In this document: piece by piece, positions 47,118 to 55,355 of the stretch
Position numbering within the stretch: position 1 is the first letter of the stretch
How the letters are laid out: the number at the start of each line of letters is the position of its first letter
From: Verrucomicrobiota bacterium
GTDB taxonomy: Bacteria; Verrucomicrobiota; Verrucomicrobiia; Limisphaerales; JAHDYP01
Assembly (NCBI GenBank): GCA_023383055.1
Contig: JAHDYP010000001.1
Location: 1 to 64,000 of the forward strand
Length of the DNA stretch: 64,000 nucleotides
Direction: 5' to 3'
The notes under the pieces: generated by a model
The model's database searches: none
What the model saw: only the letters and a program-made list of their open reading frames with translations
What the model was told of the DNA's origin: nothing
Program-made: the position numbers and the translations under genes

Positions 47118-48167
47118 ATGGACGCCCAAACCATCCTGCTCATCGTCACCCTGCTGCTGTGGGCGGCGGGCTTTCTGTTGCTGGCCCGCCTCGGCCGCGG
47201 TCCGGCCTCGGATTCACCGCGTCCCCCGCGGAGCGTGAGCATCGTCATTCCGGCCCGGAATGAGGCGCACAATCTGCCGGCGCTCCTGCAATCCCTCAAG
47301 GCTCAGTCCGTGAAACCCGCGGAAGTCATCGTGGTGGACGACGGCTCAACCGACCGCACGGCCGATCTGGCGCGGGAACTGGGCGCGACGGTGATCGCTT
47401 CGCAGCCGCTGCCCGAGGGTTGGCGCGGCAAGACCTGGGCGTGCCACCAGGGGGCGCGGGCGGCGATGGGGGAGCTGTTGCTGTTCGCGGATGCCGACAC
47501 GTGGTTCGAACCGGACGGCCTCTCCCGGATCCTGACCCGCCACCACGACGGCGCGTTCTCGGTCGGACCCTATCATGCCGTCCAGCGCCCTTACGAGCAG
47601 CTCTCGCTGTTCTTTAACTTCAACATGACGGTCGGGGTGGTCCCGCAAGGGTTGTTCGGACAGATGCTGCTCGTGGGACGCGAGGATTACCGGCGCGTCG
47701 GCGGACACGAACCGGTCCGCGGCCGGATTCTCGAGAATTTCTGGCTGGGGGAGCACTTCCGCGGCGCGGGGATCCGCACGCGCAGCGCGACCGGGCGGGG
47801 CATGTTTTCATTTCGCATGTACCCGAACGGGCTGCGGGAACTAATCGAGGGCTGGACCAAGGGTTTCGCGTCGGGGGCGGGCCAGACGCCGCGCGGCACC
47901 CTGGCGCTGACCGTGGTCTGGATGATCGGGTTGATGCTGGCGCCGCTGGGTTGTTTGGCGAGTGGGGGCGGACTCCCCTGGATCGTGACCTATCTGCTCT
48001 GCGCCGCCCAGGTGGCGTGGTTCGCGCGGCTGGTCGGCGCCTTTCGCGCCTATTCCGCGCTGCTATATCCGGTGCCGTTGATCTTCTTCTTTGTCCTGTT
48101 TACCTGGTCGGCGGCGCGCTCGGGCAAACGTGTTCGCTGGAAAGGACGCGAGATTCGTGCTGATTGA
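47118..48167 (+). CDS. Membrane glycosyltransferase family 2 (CrtQ-like)
   Basis: VSIVIPARNEAHNLPALLQSLKAQSVKPAEVIVVDDGSTDRTADLAR; four TM-like segments; located between the desaturase and acyltransferase genes. Confidence 0.85.
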   Translation: MDAQTILLIVTLLLWAAGFLLLARLGRGPASDSPRPPRSVSIVIPARNEAHNLPALLQSLKAQSVKPAEVIVVDDGSTDRTADLARELGATVIASQPLPEGWRGKTWACHQGARAAMGELLLFADADTWFEPDGLSRILTRHHDGAFSVGPYHAVQRPYEQLSLFFNFNMTVGVVPQGLFGQMLLVGREDYRRVGGHEPVRGRILENFWLGEHFRGAGIRTRSATGRGMFSFRMYPNGLRELIEGWTKGFASGAGQTPRGTLALTVVWMIGLMLAPLGCLASGGGLPWIVTYLLCAAQVAWFARLVGAFRAYSALLYPVPLIFFFVLFTWSAARSGKRVRWKGREIRAD

Positions 48168-48624
48168 ACTGCCCATCGTGTGGGTGGTGGTGCTGAACGT
48201 GGCCGGGTGGCCGGTCATCCAGTTGGGCTTGGCCTGGGCGTTCACCCGTATGCCGGTGGCGTGGTTCGACCCTCCCGCGGCGGGCGCATGGGAGCGCGGC
48301 GGGCGCTTCTACGAGCGCAGCTTCGGCATCAAACGCTGGAAGGACAAATTGCCCGATGCCGCACGCTGGTTCGGCGGCGGTTTCGCCAAAGGCAGACTCG
48401 CCGATACCAAAACGGATTACCTGCGCCGGTTCGTTCGTGAAACCTGGCGGGGCGAACTCTGTCACTGGTGCGCGCTGGCCTGTCTTCCGCTGTTTTTCCT
48501 CTGGAACCCGCTCTGGGCGGACCTGGTGATGGCGGCTTACGCCATCGGGGCGAATCTCCCCTGCATCCTGGCTCAACGCTACAACCGCATCCGTTTCCGG
48601 CGCGTGCTGGCACGCCGCGGTTAA
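48157..48624 (+). CDS. Glycosyl-4,4'-diaponeurosporenoate acyltransferase-like (CrtO-like)
   Basis: RFYERSFGIKRWKDKLPDAARWFGGGFAKGRL...YLRRFVRETWRGELCHWCALACLPLFF...AQRYNRIRFRRVL. GTG start at 48157, overlaps the upstream gene by 11 nt. Confidence 0.82.
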   Translation: MLIELPIVWVVVLNVAGWPVIQLGLAWAFTRMPVAWFDPPAAGAWERGGRFYERSFGIKRWKDKLPDAARWFGGGFAKGRLADTKTDYLRRFVRETWRGELCHWCALACLPLFFLWNPLWADLVMAAYAIGANLPCILAQRYNRIRFRRVLARRG

Positions 48625-48657
48625 GCGGTACGCCGCACGCCAGCCCCGGCCGACGTG

Positions 48658-48780
48658 CTACTTGCGGCCCGCAACCTGTTTCGCCGCTGTGGCCTGTTGC
48701 TTCTGTTTGGCGGTCGCATCGGCCTTGAGTTGCTTCTGCGCCGTCTTCTTGTGGACGGATTTCGGAGACTTGTCGCCCAT
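48658..48780 (-). CDS. Small basic 40-aa protein MGDKSPKSVHKKTAQKQLKADATAKQKQQATAAKQVAGRK
   Basis: Not in the supplied track (below its length cutoff). ATG with upstream CACGAGGTGTTT (SD GAGG, 5-nt spacing), TAG stop; composition matches the MGDKSPKS/K-rich small proteins recalled in many bacterial genomes. Confidence 0.75.
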   Translation of the reverse strand: MGDKSPKSVHKKTAQKQLKADATAKQKQQATAAKQVAGRK

Positions 48781-48923
48781 AAACACCTCGTGATTCAGAC
48801 TTGGTTCGCTTTCCGGCGTGGATGGTTTTGCCGGGCTGATGCCACCCTACGCGGCGTGGAGGCGAATGACAAACGAGATCTGCCGCAATATGACTAAAGC
48901 TCTCGTTTCCGGGTTTGTCTTCA

Positions 48924-51323
48924 TTATTGGCCATCCCAGCGCAGACCGGGCACTTCGGCCCCATCCACTGAGGTGATCCGAAGCGTAAGACCGCAGCCCA
49001 CAGTGTGCTGGGTGATCTTGGCCAAGAGTTCATTCCAGCCCTCGCGCAACTGCCCGGTCGCCCGGTCCTGGCCGGGAGTCAACCCGCGCACCGCGTTGTT
49101 GGCATGAACCAGCGCCCCGTTCACCCACAGCTTGATGCCGTCATCGGAGCCAATCGCGAATGCCACCGCCTGCGCGGCCGGCACGTACACTCGCGCCTTC
49201 GCGTACACCACGCAGTGGTCGCCGCCCGTGATGCCCGAGAGATCCACTTCGCCCACCCGGGCCAGGTCGGCCGAGCCCGGCGCCCGTTGCCAGGCAGCGG
49301 CCCCCGCGTCGACTTGTTCGGGGGCGAAAGGAATATCGAAGAGTTCCTGGGCCTGCTTGCCCGCCACGCGATAAGGCCCGGCGCAGAGCCAGCCGGAATC
49401 CAGCTGCTTCATCAACGATTGCGCGTTGGTCCGCATCGAGGGATCGCCCGTGCCCGCGATCAAACGCGACAAAGCCGCTTCGACCGCCGCCAACTCCCTC
49501 GCCCCCAGCGACCGGGCGATCTGCAGGCAGGCGAGCTCCGCTTCGGCCTTGACCGCCGGATCCGCGCATGCCTGCTCCGCCAGCGCCAGCGTCGCCGGAT
49601 GCGGCACCCGGGCCAGGCCGGACAGGATCAGGCGCTTTTCCTCGACGCGGGTGGCGAGGGCGAAAGCAGCGGCGAGAGCGTCGAGCCGCGCCTGCGCTTC
49701 CAAAGCAACCCCTTCGTCGGTAGCCAGCCGGACGGAGCCATCCAGCGCGCGAGAACGCAGGCTTGCGTCGGTTGACTCCCGGGCCAGTTTGAGCAAATCC
49801 GGCAGCAACTGGGGATCCGGGGACGAGCACAAGGCGCGAGCGGCGGCGTTGCGGATGCCGGCGTTGGGATCCCGCAGTGCCGCGCGCAAGGCGGCGCGGA
49901 TGCGGTCGTCCACGAACAGCACGCCGATCGGGAGCAGCGCTTCGCGGACCTCGACTCGGTCGCCCGCCAGCAACGTCAGGATCGGGCGAAGTTCAAGCTC
50001 CCGCGGGTCGGCAGTGCGTCCGATGAGCGATTCGAACACGCCGCGGACCTGATCGCGGGCGACTTGACTCTTCGAATGGACGAGAAGGAGCACGAGAGCA
50101 TCCAGGTGGCTGCCGTCCACCAGTTGACCCAGCGCCTGAAGCGCCGCGCGACGGGCCGGCGCGTCCTCTTCACGGGCTAACTCGAGCAAAGCCGGCACCG
50201 CCGCCGGATCCGACCGCGCGCTCAAGGCACGAACGAGCTCCATCTGGACCGCCGGATTCGCCGTCCCCAGGCCCGCCGTCAATGTCGCGGTTACGGCTCC
50301 GCGTCGCAGGACGACGAGCGCTTGCCGAGCGGCCGCCTGCTCGGCCTCGTCCGTGGAGGTCGCGGACTCGGCCAGCAGCGTGACGCACGTCGCGTCACCC
50401 AAGGCACCCAAGGCCGAGGCGGCGGCGGCGCGAACCGCGGGTTCGACGCTGCGCGCCGCCGTCAGCACAACCGGCAAGGCCGCGGCATCGCCCCGAGCCT
50501 GCAGCAGCGCAAGCAGGGCGACCTGTCGGCCGGGAGGCGAGTTGGGCAGCAGCTCGGCCAAGGCCTGGGTCGCGGCGGGATGCTGAAGGCCGCCGGCCAG
50601 TTGAAGCGCGGCGGCCCCGGCGGCGGCATCGCGCCCGCCCAAGCCGGCAACGATGAGGCCAAAGCCGCCGTCGTCCGCGGATCGGATCATTCCCGCATAC
50701 GCGGCGGCGCGGATGGGTTCCACTTCCGAGGAATCATAGAGCGATCGGTAGATGGCGCCGGCGCGGACGCGATTGCCTTCCTCGAGCTGGCGTTCCGCGC
50801 ACCGCATCAGCCCCTCGAGCAGCGCCGGACGCGCCGGAGCCGGAATCTTGTGGCGCGCGGCCTCGAGCGCGGATAAGGCCCCGACCGAGCCAATCCTGCC
50901 GAGCGCGGTGGCGGAGGCGGCCGCGAGGGCGGCGTCCGTTTCGCTGAGCATCGGCTCGAGCAACGGCACCGCCTCAACCTCGCCACGCCAGCCGAGCGAA
51001 TCGATCAGACCAACCTTGGCCAGACCAGCGGACTCGCCCAGCGCCTGACGCAGGGCGGCGCCCGCCTCCGGAAACGGCATGCCCTCGAGCGCATGACGCG
51101 CAGCATGCGCCGTGGCGTCGTCGTTGAGGAGTGCCGCCAGGACGGGAACGGCCCGCACTGTGCCCACGCCGCGCAGTCGTCCGGCGGCATCGGCCTTCTG
51201 GATCGGATCGGCGCTGGACCGGAGGACGCCGAGGAGGTCTTGCTCCTGGTCGGCGCCGGCGGGGAGCGCGGTCAACGCCAGCAGGCCGGCAATGAGGAGG
51301 TTCTTCAAAATGAGCGTTTTCAT
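48924..51323 (-). CDS. Secreted HEAT-repeat protein with C-terminal beta-sandwich domain
   Basis: Signal MKTLILKNLLIAGLLALTALPAGA; many HEAT units (DPAAVPALLELAREEDAPARRAALQALGQL); C-terminal FAIGSDDGIKLWVNGALVHANN. Confidence 0.85.
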   Translation of the reverse strand: MKTLILKNLLIAGLLALTALPAGADQEQDLLGVLRSSADPIQKADAAGRLRGVGTVRAVPVLAALLNDDATAHAARHALEGMPFPEAGAALRQALGESAGLAKVGLIDSLGWRGEVEAVPLLEPMLSETDAALAAASATALGRIGSVGALSALEAARHKIPAPARPALLEGLMRCAERQLEEGNRVRAGAIYRSLYDSSEVEPIRAAAYAGMIRSADDGGFGLIVAGLGGRDAAAGAAALQLAGGLQHPAATQALAELLPNSPPGRQVALLALLQARGDAAALPVVLTAARSVEPAVRAAAASALGALGDATCVTLLAESATSTDEAEQAAARQALVVLRRGAVTATLTAGLGTANPAVQMELVRALSARSDPAAVPALLELAREEDAPARRAALQALGQLVDGSHLDALVLLLVHSKSQVARDQVRGVFESLIGRTADPRELELRPILTLLAGDRVEVREALLPIGVLFVDDRIRAALRAALRDPNAGIRNAAARALCSSPDPQLLPDLLKLARESTDASLRSRALDGSVRLATDEGVALEAQARLDALAAAFALATRVEEKRLILSGLARVPHPATLALAEQACADPAVKAEAELACLQIARSLGARELAAVEAALSRLIAGTGDPSMRTNAQSLMKQLDSGWLCAGPYRVAGKQAQELFDIPFAPEQVDAGAAAWQRAPGSADLARVGEVDLSGITGGDHCVVYAKARVYVPAAQAVAFAIGSDDGIKLWVNGALVHANNAVRGLTPGQDRATGQLREGWNELLAKITQHTVGCGLTLRITSVDGAEVPGLRWDGQ

Positions 51324-51365
51324 GGTGCTTCCTGGACGCGCGAGATGCGGGGTCATGCGCCCGGT

Positions 51366-52718
51366 TCAGAGCCGCCAGGGCGGGCGCGGAGAATAGGCAA
51401 GGAGCCGGTTGGCCTGCGCATCGCCCTCGAACTCGGCCTTGACGGGGTTCCACTTGAGCTGCCGCCGCAGGATGAGCGCGATGCCACCGATCAAAATGGC
51501 GTTCATGGTGTAAACGGCCGTTTCCGGCTCGCAAATGGTCGGCCGCCGCGTGCGAATGCATTCCAGGAAGTTGCCGGAATGGCTGGTGGCGCGATACACC
51601 CGCGAGTCGTCGGCCCGCAATGGCGTCCGCAGAATCGAGGGCGGATCGGATACAATATGAGCCCGGTCGACCGCGATCCGCCCGGTGGTGCCGACGAAAC
51701 AGGCGCCGCCGTCCGGCCCCACCGCTTCACCCGGATAAGCGCTCGAGTGCACCACCACGCCGTTGGCATATCGATAATGCACCACCGTGTCGTTCGGGTC
51801 TCCGCCTTCGGATTCGCACCAGACATCGATCGGCGCCGTTGGCTCGGGATGTACCGTCCACTGAATGATGTCGTAATGGTGCGGGCTCCAGTTCACATCG
51901 CCGACGAAACAGCCGGAAAGCGCGTGGCCGGCTTCGCCGTTGAACGGCCGCCACGGCAACGGCCCCAGCCAGAGATCCCAGTCGAAGCCGGCGGGAACCG
52001 GCTGGCTCTCCTTCGAGGTCCAGGGTGACGGATAGAACGCGCCCGGCTGCCGGTAGGCATACACTTCCTTGAGCTGGCCGATCCGCCCGTTGCGGACCAA
52101 TTCGCACGCGAGCCGGAATTTGCCCGCGTATTCGGAGCGTTGTTGCATCCCGGCCTGGTAAATCCGCCCATAGCGTTGGCTGGTCTCCACCAACTGGCGA
52201 CCCTCGCGCACCGTGATCGCTATCGGTTTCTCGCAGTAAACGTCCTTGCCCGCCCCCATGGCCATGATCGCCATCGGCGCCGCCCAGTGATACGGCTGCG
52301 CCAGCAATACCGCGTCAATGTCCGGCCGCGCCAGCACTTCCCGAAAGTCGCGGTAGGCCCGTACCCCGTCGTAGCCGGCCTGGCCGAACTTCTGGGCATA
52401 CATCTGGTTGCAGCGCTGCTCGGCGCTCTCCCGCCGTTCCTGGCGCACATCGCAAACCGCCAGGACCTGGACGTCATCCCGCGCAACATACCCGCCCGGC
52501 ACATAGGTCCATGCCCCGCCCAGCAGATGGCCGGTGCCCTGGCCGCCCAGCCCGATGAAACCCATCGTGATCCGGCCGTTCGGCGAGCCTGCCGCCCCCA
52601 AACCGAGGGCACGGGCCGGAATCAAGGTCGGTCCGGCCACGACGGCACCAAAGGCGAGCGCGCTCTGGCGCAGAAAGCCCCGGCGATGGATAGTGCGCTT
52701 GTCGGTTCTGGCATTCAT
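51366..52718 (-). CDS. Gfo/Idh/MocA family oxidoreductase, Tat signal
   Basis: HRRGFLRQSALAFGAVVAGPTL; GFIGLGGQGTGH; YCEKPIAITVREGRQLVE. Confidence 0.9.
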   Translation of the reverse strand: MNARTDKRTIHRRGFLRQSALAFGAVVAGPTLIPARALGLGAAGSPNGRITMGFIGLGGQGTGHLLGGAWTYVPGGYVARDDVQVLAVCDVRQERRESAEQRCNQMYAQKFGQAGYDGVRAYRDFREVLARPDIDAVLLAQPYHWAAPMAIMAMGAGKDVYCEKPIAITVREGRQLVETSQRYGRIYQAGMQQRSEYAGKFRLACELVRNGRIGQLKEVYAYRQPGAFYPSPWTSKESQPVPAGFDWDLWLGPLPWRPFNGEAGHALSGCFVGDVNWSPHHYDIIQWTVHPEPTAPIDVWCESEGGDPNDTVVHYRYANGVVVHSSAYPGEAVGPDGGACFVGTTGRIAVDRAHIVSDPPSILRTPLRADDSRVYRATSHSGNFLECIRTRRPTICEPETAVYTMNAILIGGIALILRRQLKWNPVKAEFEGDAQANRLLAYSPRPPWRL

Positions 52719-52958
52719 GGGATGGCAAGATGCTGTTGCCGCCCATTATTAAGGTCGACCGTCCGCGAGCGCCAACATTTCCTTTCAGCACAGCCACATC
52801 GCGGATTCCATCGAGCCAACCGGCGCCACGGTAAATGTCGGTCGGACCGCGGCCCTCGCGATCCGCCTTTGAGAGGAAGGATGACTGATGAATCGATTCA
52901 TATCTACTTCTAGCCAGCGGCCAACTCCTGTTCTATATTCCGGCACTCGAAATTGAAC

Positions 52959-53765
52959 ATGATCATGAAAAGATATCTCGCAGCTCTGATGGTCAGCCTG
53001 ACAGCCTGCTCAGGCGCCCTCGCCCAGGATTGGGCCAAAGACCGACTCGAAAACTCCCCACGTCACCTCGAGTGGGTGACCGTCAAACAGGGCGACCGCG
53101 AGGTCAAATGCTTCCTCGCCTTCCCCGAAGTCAAAGAGAAAGCAACCGCCGTCGTGGTCATCCACGAAATCTTCGGCCTCACCGACTGGGTCCGGGGTGT
53201 GGCGGATCAACTGGCGGCCGCCGGTTACATCGCCATCGCTCCCGATCTCTTGTCCGGCATGGCTCCCGGCGGCGGCGGCACCGCCGAGCTCGGCGGCAGC
53301 GACGGCGCCCGCAAGGTCATCGCGACCTTGCCGCCCGACCAGATCACCGCCGATTTGAAGGCCGTGGTGGAATACGTCGCCAAATTGCCGGCGGCGAACG
53401 GCAAGGTCGCCGTAGGCGGATTCTGCTGGGGCGGCAGCCAGACCTTCCGTTTCGCCACCCACAACAACCAGATCCTGGCCGCCTTTCCCTTTTACGGCAG
53501 CGGTCCGGACGATGCCGCCGCCATCGCGCGCATCGAATGTCCAGTCTACGGCTTTTACGGCGGCAACGACGCCCGGGTGAATGCCACCATTCCCCAGTCC
53601 GAAAAACTGATGAAGGAAGCCGGCAAGAAGTATGAGCCCGTGATTTACGACAGCGCCGGACACGGCTTCATGCGCGCCGGCGAAGCTCCCGACGCCAATG
53701 AAGCCAACAAAACCGCCCGCACCGCCGCCTGGAAACGCTGGAAGGAACTGCTCGCGGGCTTGTAG
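52959..53765 (+). CDS. Dienelactone hydrolase family protein, secreted
   Basis: Signal peptide; VVVIHEIFGLTDWVRGVADQLAAAGYIAIAPDLLSG; VGGFCWGGSQ; YDSAGHGFMR. Confidence 0.9.
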   Translation: MIMKRYLAALMVSLTACSGALAQDWAKDRLENSPRHLEWVTVKQGDREVKCFLAFPEVKEKATAVVVIHEIFGLTDWVRGVADQLAAAGYIAIAPDLLSGMAPGGGGTAELGGSDGARKVIATLPPDQITADLKAVVEYVAKLPAANGKVAVGGFCWGGSQTFRFATHNNQILAAFPFYGSGPDDAAAIARIECPVYGFYGGNDARVNATIPQSEKLMKEAGKKYEPVIYDSAGHGFMRAGEAPDANEANKTARTAAWKRWKELLAGL

Positions 53766-53773
53766 CCTGCGGC

Positions 53774-54319
53774 CTACTGGAACCAGGCGAATCGCAGCGT
53801 AATCAGCACCAGTTGCGCGATTTCGAACAGGCTGAACACGATCGTGCCGCAGATCAGGAGAACCAGGCCGTCCCGTCGGGATGCATACGCGAATGATTCG
53901 CCGAGTTGCGCGCCAAAACTTGCGTCCTCCGGCAGCGTTTGCACCCCGCGCCGGCGTTGGGTTGCCGCCACATGTACCGCAGGGGTGTAAGCCACCGGCC
54001 GGGCTTGGGGAATCGACTCCTCCGGATAGCTGAATTGGACGGAGCCCAGTTGCAGTTGTTGAACCGGCCGCAGGATTTCCTGCTGAACGGGCATGCCATC
54101 GATCAACGTGCCCGTTGCCGATGCCAGGTCACGCACCACCGCCCGATCATCGCTCACCTCGATTTCGCACTGCGCCTCCGACACGGAAGGATCATCCAGG
54201 ATCAACGCGCAGTCCGGCCCGGTTCCCACCCGGTAGGTGCCTGGTTAGAGAGGAATGGTCTGAATTCCATCAGCCGTGTGATGGGGCAGACAGACCGTCG
54301 AGGACGCGCTGTTACTCAT
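53774..54319 (-). pseudogene. FHA-domain/TM protein interrupted by an in-frame TAA (54245-54247)
   Basis: Track ORFs 54245..54430 and 53774..54229 lie in one frame: ...HHTADGIQTIPL-stop-PGTYRVGTGPDCALILDDPSVSEAQCEIEVSDDRAVVRDLASATGTLIDGMPV. ATG 54319 gives MSNSASSTV. Confidence 0.65.
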
Positions 54320-54624
54320 ATGAGGGCCTGTGCCCGTGATCAAGGGGTGTCTTGGTGCCGGAAGAATAGCCGATCCTTGGGCTGGCGCACGCGAAAAAGC
54401 CGTTCGCAAGGACAGTCGGATCGTGGCCAACTTCTTTGACGCGGGTCCTTTCGCCAGGGTAGAGTTGCCCTCAGCACGCCCATGAACCGGCCACGCTATT
54501 CAGACTGGGCCTCAGCCCCCGACTTCGGCGATAATCCGATGGCTGGCGTGATCACGGTCTCCTCGTCGGGGCTAAGCTTCGAATTGTAACCTGCTGTCCG
54601 AATCGGATTCCCCGTGGACCGGAT

Positions 54625-54648
54625 TCAACTGGATCGTGATCCAGTTGA
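54625..54648. repeat. Near-perfect palindrome TCAACTGGATC-GT-GATCCAGTTGA
   Basis: 11-bp perfect arms, 2-nt spacer. Confidence 0.7.
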
Positions 54649-54849
54649 TCGGTTTCTGACCACCGATAAACAGGAGGGGATCTTTTTATTCGCATGAACA
54701 ATCCGAGCTACAGTAAGCCGCGCCCAGCAATCCATTGGGTGGAATCCGCTGGCCATGGAAATGGGTGCCATCACGAGGCGCTTTGGGAGATGCCTCACAC
54801 GGTCTGCCCGTCTTTCCGTCCCGTTCGGATGGGGCGCGGTTTTTCAACG

Positions 54850-54920
54850 AGCCCGCACATCGCTTGTACTGCTCATGAAGCGCTTGTGCTTTGAACGCAA
54901 ACCCATGAAATGTGCGGGCT
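54850..54920. repeat. Inverted repeat AGCCCGCACAT ... ATGTGCGGGCT
   Basis: 11-bp perfect arms at 54850-54860 and 54910-54920 with a 49-nt loop. Confidence 0.6.
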
Positions 54921-55253
54921 AGAAGTCATCTCATCGATGGCGGCAGTTGTAGGGCCGAGTTACACGAGGCCGCGATGTAAGCCGCATGGAACCTCAGACT
55001 CGCAGCAGGTCGCCCCTCGTTTCATGAAGTGGCTTTTGGGGCGCTGAACGGCGCAGCCATGCAAACCCTGGGAGAGTGAGGGCGTTGCGCACGGCGTTGG
55101 GAACTTATCCGTAAGGAAATCCTTTTCCTGCCGTATTCGTATACAGCGCCCGTTTGCGATTGTTAATGACGTCACTGAATCTGGAATCTATGAAGCCACC
55201 CGCAACCAGTTCCCGGACTTTCTGTCGGCTCGGTAGCGAGTCTGTACTCGATA

Positions 55254-55269
55254 CCCCATGATCATGGGG
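55254..55269. repeat. Perfect 16-bp palindrome CCCCATGATCATGGGG
   Basis: Read directly. Confidence 0.65.
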
Positions 55270-55355
55270 CTGTAAGCAAGGTTTTGCCTCGGTTAAAATC
55301 GGCTAACCCTTAAACGCCTTCGCAGAGAGAACCGGTGAGAAGACACTGCCAAATC

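Noticed and set aside
54694-54894. 66-aa ORF in the gene-poor gap
   Set aside because: No RBS or conserved motif visible; overlaps an inverted repeat; not supportable as coding.
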